From NCBI GenBank assembly GCA_025362705.1, contig JANYFH010000046.1, positions 1 to 13,760 of the forward strand: a stretch of DNA of 13,760 nucleotides, read 5' to 3'. Position numbers and translations under genes: made by a program. Under the pieces are notes generated by a model that saw nothing but the letters and a program-made list of their open reading frames with translations, was not told the origin of the DNA and ran no database searches. The DNA comes from Betaproteobacteria bacterium. GTDB taxonomy: Bacteria; Pseudomonadota; Gammaproteobacteria; Burkholderiales; Usitatibacteraceae. Positions 1-6,339 of this stretch are shown piece by piece (position 1 is the first letter of the stretch; every line of letters begins with the position of its first letter).

Positions 1-25
1 AAACGATGACGGTAGTTTGGAGCAT
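1..25 (-). CDS. 5' end of an unidentified gene leaving the window (possible membrane transporter/sensor)
   Basis: On the minus strand an ATG at 25 opens a frame that runs off the left edge and reads MLQTTVIV, a hydrophobic start. It lies 17 bases after the stop of the small membrane protein gene and would be co-transcribed with it. Short two-helix proteins of that kind often precede Na+/solute symporters or symporter-domain histidine kinases, so a transporter-like N-terminus is a reasonable guess. Eight codons cannot identify a family, and no clear Shine-Dalgarno sequence precedes the ATG. Confidence 0.3.
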
Positions 26-42
26 GGCGGTGCGTTATGCGC

Positions 43-237
43 TCAGTCGGGCATCTCAATGATGATCATCATCACAACGATGAGCAGCAGCCAGATTCCA
101 AAGATGTAAACGAACAATGCAGGAATACCGTAAACCGTCCCGTCCTGATTAAACAGGGCGAGGATCGGATAATTAAACACCAGACAGCCAAACAGGAATG
201 CGGCAATGAGGCGCTGACCTTTAATGCTGGGTTTCAC
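43..237 (-). CDS. Small two-helix inner-membrane protein
   Basis: A 64-residue protein with a GTG start (237) and TGA stop (43). Two hydrophobic segments are visible: about residues 10-29 (LIAAFLFGCLVFNYPILALF) and 38-60 (IPALFVYIFGIWLLLIVVMM region), joined by a short polar stretch containing NQDGTVYG. A basic N-terminus (MKPSIKGQR) suggests an N-in hairpin with both ends cytoplasmic. AAGG about 15 bases upstream is a weak candidate ribosome-binding site. The gene runs towards another minus-strand start 17 bases downstream, so it is probably the first gene of an operon that leaves the window. Short proteins of this look are found in betaproteobacteria beside sodium/solute symporters, but no function is assigned. 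A hexamer TATGAT (minus strand, 276-281) could be its -10; no good -35 pairs with it. Confidence 0.72.
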   Translation of the reverse strand: MKPSIKGQRLIAAFLFGCLVFNYPILALFNQDGTVYGIPALFVYIFGIWLLLIVVMMIIIEMPD

Positions 238-419
238 GATTATTTATCTTGCCTTAGGATTGGGATTCGCCGGATATCATACGCGGTGGCATCGGCTTCG
301 TAATACTGCAGCTTGCAGACAGATTGAAACTCTAGCATCGGCGCGGCGTTTCAAGTGAAAATACCCTTGCCACTGCGCCCTGTATTCCGCTTTCGCATCA
401 CGCACTGCTATCATCGAGC

Positions 420-1160
420 ATGCAAATCGCCCTCCTTAGCGACATACACGCCAACGTCCAGGCCCTGCAGTCATGCCTCGATGACGCGCGCACAAAGGGT
501 GCGACGCGATTCGTATTCCTAGGTGATTTAGTCGGCTATGGCGCTGACCCCGGAGGCGTGATTGACGTGATCGCGCAGTACGTGGCTGAAGGTGCCATCG
601 CGGTACGCGGCAATCACGATGAGGCGATTTACGGATCGTCTATTTACATGAACGATATGGCGATGAGTGCGATCAACTATGCAAAGCGGGTGCTGGCGCC
701 GGCGCAGATAACTTTCCTGCAAAATCTGCCAATGATTGTGCGCGAGGACACTTGTTGTTTCGTGCACGCATCAGCCGCATCGCCAGAAAAATATTCGTAT
801 GTCGATAGCCCCACGGCGGCAGAGCGTTGTGCCGGAGCCAGCGAATTGCCACATACCTTTTGCGGCCACGTACATGAGCAGCGGCTTTATTTTGCCGCAC
901 GCGGGCCGCGCATGACCGTCTTCCGTCCTACACCTGGCGTAGCGGTGCCAGTGCCTGCGCACCGGCGCTGGGTCGCGCTGGTTGGCTCGGTAGGTCAGCC
1001 GCGCGACCATAATCCAAAGGCTGCTTACGCAATTTTTGACACTGAGCAGGTATCAATCACGTTCTGTCGTGTCCCTTACGATCACCATGCGGCTGCGGCG
1101 CGTATTCGAGAAGTCGGTCTGCCGGAGTCGATTGCCTATCGGGTGGAAAGTGGCATCTGA
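420..1160 (+). CDS. Calcineurin-like metallophosphoesterase
   Basis: A 246-residue cytoplasmic protein of the small bacterial calcineurin-type (Metallophos_2) phosphoesterase group, which uses a two-metal centre to hydrolyse phosphoester bonds. The metal and catalytic motifs appear in order: SDIHAN (Asp8, His10), GDLVGYG (Asp36), RGNHDE (Asn65, His66), FVHAS (His116) and CGHVHEQ (His150, His152), followed by GSVGQPRD, a motif typical of this group. All ligands expected for activity are present. There is no signal peptide or membrane segment. The ATG at 420 is chosen because the first metal motif begins at residue 7; only a weak GAG lies upstream. The next gene, a protein kinase, starts 7 bases after the stop, so the two are almost certainly co-transcribed. 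This suggests a kinase/phosphatase pair, but substrate and even specificity (protein, nucleotide or other phosphoester) cannot be told from the sequence. Confidence 0.88.
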   Translation: MQIALLSDIHANVQALQSCLDDARTKGATRFVFLGDLVGYGADPGGVIDVIAQYVAEGAIAVRGNHDEAIYGSSIYMNDMAMSAINYAKRVLAPAQITFLQNLPMIVREDTCCFVHASAASPEKYSYVDSPTAAERCAGASELPHTFCGHVHEQRLYFAARGPRMTVFRPTPGVAVPVPAHRRWVALVGSVGQPRDHNPKAAYAIFDTEQVSITFCRVPYDHHAAAARIREVGLPESIAYRVESGI

Positions 1161-1167
1161 GTTCGAC

Positions 1168-2619
1168 ATGAGCTCTCTCGAGTCGCTGGCACCGGGCAGC
1201 GAAATAGACGGCTTTCGCGTAATCAATCGATTGCACATTGGCGGCACGGCCCATCTGTTCAGTGTTGAGGTCATCAAAGGTCCCGATCCGGGGTTTCCAC
1301 TGGTGATGAAGGTGCCGCGCGTCGGGCATGATCAGCCGACCGAAAGCATCCTCGGATTCGAGACCGAGGCAATGATTCTTCCGGCCCTGAAAGGCGCCCA
1401 TGTGCCACGCTTCGTCGCCGCGGGCGATCTGGCGCGAGTGCCATACCTGACTATGGAATGGTTACAGGGCACCGGCCTTGCGGCGATTGCCACCACAGCA
1501 CCACTGCCTGAAGCGCGAGTTTTGAAACTCGGCGCGTCGGTCGCTGATGCAGTACACGCATTGCATCAGCAAAACACAATCCATCACGACTTGAAGCCCG
1601 ACAACATTATCATTCGCGAAGACGAAACCGCAGTACTGCTCGATTTCGGATTCGCGCATCATGCTCACTTTCCCGATTTTCTCGCCGAGGAAAAACGTTT
1701 CGCCTCTGGCTCTGCACCCTACGTGTCGCCCGAACAACTGACCGGTTCACGCGCGGATCCGCGCAGCGACATTTTTGCGCTCGGTGTGGTGCTCTACGAA
1801 CTGGCGACGGGTAAGCTGCCGTTCGGCGTACCAGACACTTTAAACGCGATGAAAAACCGCCTGTGGGCATCGCCCGCACCGCCACGCACGCGGGTGCCTT
1901 CGATTCCGCCGTGGCTGCAAGAAGTTATCCTGCGCTGTCTCGAGCCCGATCCTGCCGCGCGCTATCAGAGCGCGGCTCATGTCGCCCTCGACTTGCGTAA
2001 CCCGGAACAAGTGCTGCTCACGGCGCGTGCCAACCGTACCGAACGCGCAGGCTTCATGACGCAGTTCGGCCTGTGGTGGCGTTCGCGCGGCGAGCGGCAC
2101 GCGCTGAATAGGAATCCGCAGGTGCTCATCAGTGAGTCACCCGTCATCATGGTTGCCGTCGATACCTCACATCCAGATGACGAACGCCATCAAGCGCTGC
2201 AATGGACCGCGCGGCAAATGGCCTCGCTCAATCTTGAATTCAGGCTTATCTGCGTCTCGGCAATTCGTGCGGCGTCGATCGGTGAAAGTGGCGGCGTTGC
2301 AGATACGTCGTCCGGCCTGCAATTGGTACACAAAGTTCGCCTGCGCAACTGGATCGAGCCACTGCGCTTGCCAGCGCACCGGGTGTCGTTACATGTGCTC
2401 GAGTCTGGCGACCCGGCTGCCACATTGCTCGAATTCGCCAAAAGCAACAACGTCGACCTGATCGTGCTCGGCGCACCGGCGCCAAACGAAACCTCGTTGG
2501 CTTGGTGGCGTTCGGTCGCGTCTACCGTTACCGCCAATGCGCACTGTAGCGTGCACGTGGTGCGGGTGCCATCGCGGTCGAGGGAAGATTGGAACAGGCC
2601 AGACAATTTCGCAGCGTGA
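1168..2619 (+). CDS. Ser/Thr protein kinase fused to a C-terminal universal stress protein domain
   Basis: A 483-residue predicted cytoplasmic protein. Residues about 15-280 form a Hanks-type kinase: glycine loop IGGTAH (24-29), ATP-anchoring Lys48 (VMKVP), Glu67 as likely helix-C partner, catalytic loop HHDLKPDN (Asp141, Asn146), DFG at 159-161, a GSAPYVSPEQ activation/P+1 segment (181-190) and SDIFALG (Asp201). The catalytic Arg of the usual HRD is His140, so this is a non-RD kinase probably not dependent on activation-loop phosphorylation. After a linker, residues about 325-467 resemble UspA (beta strand VIMVAVD, then VDLIVLGA and a closing SVHVVRVP). The usual Gly-rich ATP loop is degenerate (GAPAPNETSLAWWRS), so nucleotide binding there is doubtful. 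The open frame extends upstream to 1036 inside the phosphoesterase gene, but ATG 1168 gives a compact bicistron and a kinase-like N-terminus. No transmembrane or PASTA sensor is present; the Usp domain may be the sensory part. Substrates are unknown. Confidence 0.87.
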   Translation: MSSLESLAPGSEIDGFRVINRLHIGGTAHLFSVEVIKGPDPGFPLVMKVPRVGHDQPTESILGFETEAMILPALKGAHVPRFVAAGDLARVPYLTMEWLQGTGLAAIATTAPLPEARVLKLGASVADAVHALHQQNTIHHDLKPDNIIIREDETAVLLDFGFAHHAHFPDFLAEEKRFASGSAPYVSPEQLTGSRADPRSDIFALGVVLYELATGKLPFGVPDTLNAMKNRLWASPAPPRTRVPSIPPWLQEVILRCLEPDPAARYQSAAHVALDLRNPEQVLLTARANRTERAGFMTQFGLWWRSRGERHALNRNPQVLISESPVIMVAVDTSHPDDERHQALQWTARQMASLNLEFRLICVSAIRAASIGESGGVADTSSGLQLVHKVRLRNWIEPLRLPAHRVSLHVLESGDPAATLLEFAKSNNVDLIVLGAPAPNETSLAWWRSVASTVTANAHCSVHVVRVPSRSREDWNRPDNFAA

Positions 2620-2625
2620 AATGAT

Positions 2626-2699
2626 AAAACACTAGCACTGGCGCGCTTTTACAGCCATTTATTCTCGTAAAGGCGCGCCAGTGCTAGTGTTTTTGAGTT
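2626..2699 (+). terminator. Very long hairpin terminator after the kinase gene
   Basis: Two 27-base arms (2626-2652 and 2667-2693) are reverse complements apart from one G-U wobble, around a 14-base loop (2653-2666). The stem contains CACTAGCACTGGCGCGC and is followed by TTTTTGAGTTTTTT. It begins 7 bases after the kinase stop and precedes the fabI promoter, so it most simply ends the phosphoesterase-kinase transcript. The left arm starts AAAAC, giving a T-run on the other strand too, so it could work in both directions. The stem is two to three times longer than an ordinary intrinsic terminator. Confidence 0.82.
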
Positions 2700-2744
2700 T
2701 TTTACCATCGTCGTAATGACACCGGCGATCTGCACACACCTCGT

Positions 2745-2758
2745 TTGATCTCAATCAA
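2745..2758 (+). promoter_or_regulatory. Perfect FNR-type box upstream of fabI
   Basis: TTGATCTCAATCAA matches the FNR/ANR consensus TTGAT-N4-ATCAA at all ten defined positions. Its centre (2751.5) is 41.5 bases before about 2793, and a -10-like GATGAT lies at 2781-2786, the geometry of a class II FNR-activated promoter. The fabI start codon is then about 72 bases downstream. An FNR-type regulator is encoded 2 kb away (4835-5581). That the box works, and that it activates rather than represses, is inference. Confidence 0.68.
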
Positions 2759-2780
2759 AAACACTTACGGTGATTGCGCA

Positions 2781-2786
2781 GATGAT
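2781..2786 (+). promoter_or_regulatory. Candidate -10 of the fabI promoter
   Basis: GATGAT matches TATAAT at 4 of 6 positions. It sits where a promoter activated from the FNR box centred at 2751.5 would need its -10, predicting a transcript start near 2793. No convincing -35 is present, as expected for an activator-dependent promoter. It is a short, degenerate motif, so the support is mainly its position. Confidence 0.35.
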
Positions 2787-2864
2787 GTCCAGCGTGAAGC
2801 CTTTGGCTGCACCGAATCGGTCTTCGTCAAACGGCCGAACGATTGACGAGAAGAAGATCAACCG

Positions 2865-3650
2865 ATGGGAATGTTGGCAAACAAGAAGATTCTGATCACC
2901 GGCTTGTTGAGCAATCGCTCGATCGCCTATGGAGTCGCCCTCGCAATGCATCGCGAGGGCGCGGAGCTCGCATTCACCTATCAGGGTGAAGGAGTACGCG
3001 AGCGGGTAGAAAGAATGGCACCGGAATTTGGTTCCACGCTCGTCTTTCCCTGCGATGTCGCCAGCGACGAAGAAATTGCAGCATTGTTTACACAACTTGG
3101 AAAATCCTGGGACGGCCTTGACGGCATCGTCCACGCGATTGCCTACGCGCCACGCGAAGCACTCGCGGGCGATTTTCACGACTCGGTCACGCGCGAAAAT
3201 TTTCGCGTTGCGCACGACATCAGTTCCTACAGTCTGGCGGCACTCGCCAAGGCAGGGTTACCGCTGATGCAGGGACGCAATGCTGCCATGGTCGCGATGA
3301 GCTATCTCGGCGCAGTGCGCGCGGTGCCGAACTATAACGTGATGGGTCTGGCCAAAGCGAGCCTCGAAGCATGCGTGCGCTATCTGGCATTCAGCCTGGG
3401 GCCCAAGGGCATTCGCGTCAACGGCATTTCGGCAGGACCGATCAAGACACTGGCTGCGGCTGGCGTGGGCGACTTCAACAAGCTGCTCAATCACGTCGAA
3501 AAAAATTCTCCTCTGAAACGCAACGTGACCACCGAGGAAGTCGGCAACGCGGCGGCGTTTCTGTGCAGTGATCTGGCGAGCGGTATCAATGGAGAAATCA
3601 CTTACGTCGACGGCGGCTTCAACATTTCCGGCCTGGCCAGAGATCAGTAA
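2865..3650 (+). CDS. fabI: Enoyl-[acyl-carrier-protein] reductase (NADH) FabI
   Basis: FabI carries out the last step of each fatty-acid elongation round, reducing trans-2-enoyl-ACP to acyl-ACP with NAD(P)H in the cytoplasm. The 261-residue protein has the length and the residues of the E. coli type: N-terminal nucleotide site ILITGLLSNRSIAYG (10-24), CDVASDE at 63-70, VHAIAYAP near 89-96, and the active site SYLG...PNYNVMGLAK with Tyr147, Tyr157 and Lys164 (the Tyr-x6-Lys pattern). The SAGPIKTLAA substrate loop and closing VDGGFNISGL are intact. Position 93, Gly in E. coli FabI, is Ala here; natural Ala variants are known in other FabI proteins, so this is not evidence of triclosan resistance. 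ATG 2865 is favoured by the MGxL start shared with E. coli FabI and by GAGAAGAAG upstream. The flavoprotein gene follows after 13 bases. Confidence 0.96.
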   Translation: MGMLANKKILITGLLSNRSIAYGVALAMHREGAELAFTYQGEGVRERVERMAPEFGSTLVFPCDVASDEEIAALFTQLGKSWDGLDGIVHAIAYAPREALAGDFHDSVTRENFRVAHDISSYSLAALAKAGLPLMQGRNAAMVAMSYLGAVRAVPNYNVMGLAKASLEACVRYLAFSLGPKGIRVNGISAGPIKTLAAAGVGDFNKLLNHVEKNSPLKRNVTTEEVGNAAAFLCSDLASGINGEITYVDGGFNISGLARDQ

Positions 3651-3654
3651 GGAA
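3649..3654 (+). promoter_or_regulatory. Ribosome-binding site that fixes the TTG start of the flavoprotein gene
   Basis: AAGGAA overlaps the fabI stop codon (TAA at 3648-3650) and lies 9 bases before the TTG at 3664. It supports TTG as the true start. The first in-frame ATG downstream falls inside the conserved QGGMGVG flavin-site segment and would remove it. The arrangement suggests translational coupling to fabI. Confidence 0.6.
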
Positions 3655-3663
3655 TAGATCAGG

Positions 3664-4830
3664 TTGAACGCCGAATCAAACCCCGTATTGCGCATCAAAG
3701 GAAAATCGTTGCTGCCAATTGTTCAGGGCGGCATGGGTGTTGGCATCTCTGCGCATCGCCTTGCCGGGCACGTCGCACGCGCTGGAGCAGTCGGCACACT
3801 GTCGAGCGTTGATCTGAGGCGTCATCATCCGGATCTGATGGCGCAAACGGCCAAGAGCCGCGACAAAGAACTTATCAACCGAATAAATCTCATCGCGCTC
3901 GATCGTGAAGTACATGCGGCACGTGAGATCGCGGATGGCAATGGCGTGCTCGCCGTGAATATCATGCGCGCGGTTTCCGAGTACGTCGCCAACGTGCGGC
4001 AATCTTGCGAATCCGGTGCAGAGGCAATCGTGGTCGGCGCGGGTTTGCCGCTCGATCTGCCGGATCTCACTGCTGCGTATCCCGATGTGGCCTTGATTCC
4101 GATTCTCTCCGACTCGCGCGGCATCGCGATCGTGCTCAAAAAATGGCTGCGCAAATCACGCCTGCCCGACGCCATCATCATTGAGCACCCACGTTATGCG
4201 GGCGGACATCTCGGTGCGGCGAAAATCACCGATCTCGACGACCCGCGATTTGATTTTCCGCGTGTGCTGGAGGAGACCTTTGCGGTTTTCAGGCAACTCG
4301 GAATCGAGCGGGAGAATGTCCCGCTCATTCCCGCCGGAGGTATTCACACGCCGGCGCAAGTTCACGCATTATTTGCGATGGGCGCAAGCGCCGTTCAGAT
4401 CGGCACGCCATTTGCCGTCACCGAGGAAAGCGATGCGCATCCAAACTTCAAGCGTGTGCTGGCAGACGCGAAACCGGAAGACATCGTTACGTTCATGAGT
4501 GTTGCGGGATTGCCGGCACGTGCAGTAAAAACGCCGTGGCTGGAGAAATACATGGTCAAGCTACCGGTGCTGCAACGCCGCGCCAACGCGCGCACCGATT
4601 GCACATTGGCCTTCGATTGCCTCGAACAATGCGGTCTGCGCGACGGCATTGAACGCTTTGGGCAATTCTGCATTGACCATCATCTCGCGGCAGCACTTGC
4701 GGGCGATGTCGAGCGTGGACTATTTTTTCGCGGGGCTGCACCGTTGCCCTTTGGCAAGCAAATTCGTCCGGTCAAAGATCTGATTGCTTACCTGCTGCAT
4801 GGCACAGTACCAGCGGATCTGGTGCCGTGA
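3664..4830 (+). CDS. FMN-dependent nitronate monooxygenase / FabK-family oxidoreductase
   Basis: A 388-residue TIM-barrel flavoprotein of the nitronate monooxygenase (2-nitropropane dioxygenase)/FabK superfamily, probably using FMN. Visible motifs: LPIVQGGMGVGIS (17-29, N-terminal flavin site), VVGAGLPLDLPDL (123-135), EHPRYAGGHLG with His182 at the catalytic-His position of nitronate monooxygenases, IPAGGI (222-227) and GASAVQIGTPFAVTEE (phosphate binding). A C-terminal extension beyond the usual barrel holds four cysteines, Cys313, Cys319, Cys323 and Cys336 (C-x5-C-x3-C-x12-C), which could be a metal or Fe-S site. It starts with TTG 13 bases after fabI and is surely co-transcribed with it. 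Given that link, a FabK-like enoyl reductase or another acyl/lipid-related oxidoreductase is as plausible as nitronate oxidation. The reaction is not determined by sequence. Its stop lies 4 bases from the end of the convergent fnr gene. Confidence 0.87.
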   Translation: MNAESNPVLRIKGKSLLPIVQGGMGVGISAHRLAGHVARAGAVGTLSSVDLRRHHPDLMAQTAKSRDKELINRINLIALDREVHAAREIADGNGVLAVNIMRAVSEYVANVRQSCESGAEAIVVGAGLPLDLPDLTAAYPDVALIPILSDSRGIAIVLKKWLRKSRLPDAIIIEHPRYAGGHLGAAKITDLDDPRFDFPRVLEETFAVFRQLGIERENVPLIPAGGIHTPAQVHALFAMGASAVQIGTPFAVTEESDAHPNFKRVLADAKPEDIVTFMSVAGLPARAVKTPWLEKYMVKLPVLQRRANARTDCTLAFDCLEQCGLRDGIERFGQFCIDHHLAAALAGDVERGLFFRGAAPLPFGKQIRPVKDLIAYLLHGTVPADLVP

Positions 4831-4834
4831 GCAG

Positions 4835-5581
4835 TTACGCTGCGCGTTTCAGTTGTGATTGCAACGCAGTCAGATCCTGGATCAACACATTCTTGCCGTG
4901 TACCGTGATCCATTTTTTTGATTGGAAATACGACAGCGTGCGACTGACAGTTTCGAACGTGAGGCCCAGAAAGTTGCCGATGTCCAGCCTGCTCATGAAC
5001 AACACGAATTCAGTTTTCGAGTAACCACGATCTTCCCAGCGCTCGGACATATCAAGGAGAAATGTGGCCACGCGTTGTTTGGCGGAGAGCGTCCCGACGG
5101 CCGCATGCGTCTCTACGCGGGCAATTTCACGGGCGAGCAATTGCCGTACATGGACGGATTCGGCGGGATGTTCAAGCAGCTTTTCGAACTTGTCGAGGGG
5201 AATCACACAGACTTCGCAGCTATTCAACGCAATCGCACCAGTTCTGTGTATTTCCCCGCCAAGGCTATCAAGACCGAGTACATCGCCAGCCGCGTGAAAT
5301 CCGACGATCTTGCTTTGCCCGTCCGGGAGTGACATGCAGGTCATCAGGAATCCTGCCTTGACAGCATAGATTCCTGTTTGCGCATCGCTGGCATGAAACA
5401 GGAATTCGCCACGCTTGAGCCTTGTGCGCTTCTCAAGCGCCAGTGGAAAAAGGGTTTGATAAAAGTTGGGCAATCCGTGCGGAAAACACAGCTTGTCCAG
5501 CGCGCACTGCCCACATGCTGGTTGCGCCGGGTCAGTTGCAATATCGCAATTTCTCGTTGCCCGGCTGGTCAGGCTAGCCAC
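4835..5581 (-). CDS. fnr: FNR-type oxygen-sensing Crp/Fnr transcription regulator
   Basis: A 248-residue regulator that in its class binds a [4Fe-4S] cluster, dimerises without oxygen and binds TTGAT-N4-ATCAA. The N-terminal cluster motif is intact: Cys23, Cys26 and Cys32 (PACGQCALDKLC), with Cys125 (EVCVIP) at the position of E. coli Cys122; extra cysteines are Cys12, Cys82 and Cys122. Residues about 40-150 form the cyclic-nucleotide-like beta roll, followed by the long dimer helix and a winged helix. The recognition helix reads LGLTFETVSRTL, with Glu210, Ser213 and Arg214, the residues that read TTGAT in FNR. It starts with GTG at 5581, supported by AGGGA at 5590-5594. It converges on the flavoprotein gene with a 4-base gap and has an FNR-like box 142 bases upstream, suggesting autoregulation. 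FNR-like boxes also precede fabI, ubiU and nrdD. A paralogue such as ANR/FixK is less likely because the Fe-S cysteines are complete. Confidence 0.93.
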   Translation of the reverse strand: MASLTSRATRNCDIATDPAQPACGQCALDKLCFPHGLPNFYQTLFPLALEKRTRLKRGEFLFHASDAQTGIYAVKAGFLMTCMSLPDGQSKIVGFHAAGDVLGLDSLGGEIHRTGAIALNSCEVCVIPLDKFEKLLEHPAESVHVRQLLAREIARVETHAAVGTLSAKQRVATFLLDMSERWEDRGYSKTEFVLFMSRLDIGNFLGLTFETVSRTLSYFQSKKWITVHGKNVLIQDLTALQSQLKRAA

Positions 5582-5589
5582 TTGAATCG

Positions 5590-5594
5590 TCCCT
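5590..5594 (-). promoter_or_regulatory. Ribosome-binding site for the GTG start of fnr
   Basis: On the minus strand AGGGA lies 8 bases before GTG 5581. It supports GTG as the start, which keeps about 20 residues before the first cluster cysteine pair, a length similar to E. coli FNR. Confidence 0.55.
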
Positions 5595-5722
5595 GTGCTG
5601 CAATGCGCAAGGACATGCCAAATTCAATAGAAACATTATCAAAAAAGCGCCCCGATGGGAAATGCCGCAGGTTAAGCGTCAAGGATCAACTGCCATGATT
5701 GATCGTCGTGGCCGACGCAGTT

Positions 5723-5736
5723 TTGACGCAGATCAA
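5723..5736 (-). promoter_or_regulatory. FNR-type box upstream of fnr (possible autoregulation)
   Basis: The plus strand reads TTGACGCAGATCAA, which matches TTGAT-N4-ATCAA with one change (T to C). Its centre (5729.5) is 41.5 bases before about 5688 on the minus strand. There, AATCAT (minus strand, 5695-5700) is a 4-of-6 match to a -10. The fnr start would be about 107 bases further on. Additional half-sites cluster nearby: ATCAA at 5685-5689 and TTGAT at 5699-5703. Autoregulation by FNR proteins is known; the role here is inferred. Confidence 0.55.
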
Positions 5737-5832
5737 AAGGATGTACATCTCGTCGAACACGCCGCATTGAACAGGCGGCGGCTTTTCTGTACGAAGACCT
5801 TAAAATCGCGCTGGCAGACGCGCAAAACCTGT

Positions 5833-6339
5833 TTACGAAGTGCGTGCCTGACCAATATTCGCACGTCGAGTTCGAATCGACCTCAATCGATCCATGCCAT
5901 GGTGCAGCGTGCGAATACATTTGCGCGTCTTCGGCGCGGACAACGCATCCAGGGTGTTTTTGATCAGAAGGGCAAGTTCGGTATCACCTTCGACAACGAC
6001 GCGCCGGTCAAAATAGAGAGTGTCGGCGTCCTCGACGCCAGACGCGAGCAAAGCAAAATCACGCGCGCTCGCCGTGATGGTGAGATCACACGCGGCGCTT
6101 TGACCCAGTGGCGCAAATCTACCCGGCGTGACCCAAAAACGAAACCGCATTCCCCAATCGGAAACGACAATTTCGACGCGTCGACCGATGAGCTGCAAAT
6201 AGACATCCTCCGGCAGATCGCGCCGAAGTACCACATTGAGCCCCGTGGCGAACGCGACTGAACTAGGGCGCGGCAGCCGATCCACGAGCCTGCTCAAAGG
6301 CCGCAGAATTGACGGCGACGAAGTATGACGATTCATCAT
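5833..6339 (-). CDS. ubiT: UbiT, SCP2-domain ubiquinone/lipid-binding accessory factor of anaerobic ubiquinone synthesis
   Basis: UbiT is the SCP2-type lipid carrier that, with UbiU and UbiV, supports ubiquinone synthesis without oxygen. The 168-residue product has the SCP2 fold region at about residues 35-130. The best signature is DADTLYFDRRVVVEGDTEL followed by IKNTLDAL, almost the same as in E. coli UbiT (YhbT). The N-terminus (ILRPLSRLVDRLPRP) is a typical amphipathic lead-in. The C-terminal tail after LDAL is rich in Arg (DRLRSIRTRRANIGQ) and resembles nothing I recognise; a late frameshift there cannot be excluded. The start is a double ATG (6339 or 6336) overlapping the ubiV stop, so translation is coupled to ubiV. 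It is the last gene of ubiUVT; the next minus-strand gene, fnr, begins 251 bases later. I see no strong terminator after it. Confidence 0.88.
   Translation of the reverse strand: MMNRHTSSPSILRPLSRLVDRLPRPSSVAFATGLNVVLRRDLPEDVYLQLIGRRVEIVVSDWGMRFRFWVTPGRFAPLGQSAACDLTITASARDFALLASGVEDADTLYFDRRVVVEGDTELALLIKNTLDALSAPKTRKCIRTLHHGMDRLRSIRTRRANIGQARTS

Noticed and set aside
1036..1167. Upstream extension of the kinase gene
   Set aside because: It would overlap the phosphoesterase C-terminus by more than 100 bases and adds a low-complexity basic stretch without homology; ATG 1168 is preferred.
3141..3143. FabI residue 93 Ala instead of Gly as a triclosan-resistance change
   Set aside because: The E. 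coli resistance change is Gly93Val; Ala at this place occurs naturally in other FabI proteins, so resistance cannot be inferred.
5760..5786. CGCCGC / GCGGCG hairpin followed by GCTTTT as a terminator
   Set aside because: The stem is only 6 bp with a 9-base loop, and the T-run lies on the plus strand, where no gene ends; on the minus strand, after ubiT, no T-run follows.
5662..6261. 199-codon plus-strand ORF
   Set aside because: It is antisense to ubiT, which has a clear SCP2/UbiT signature; the antisense translation is rich in Arg and Lys and looks like shadow coding.
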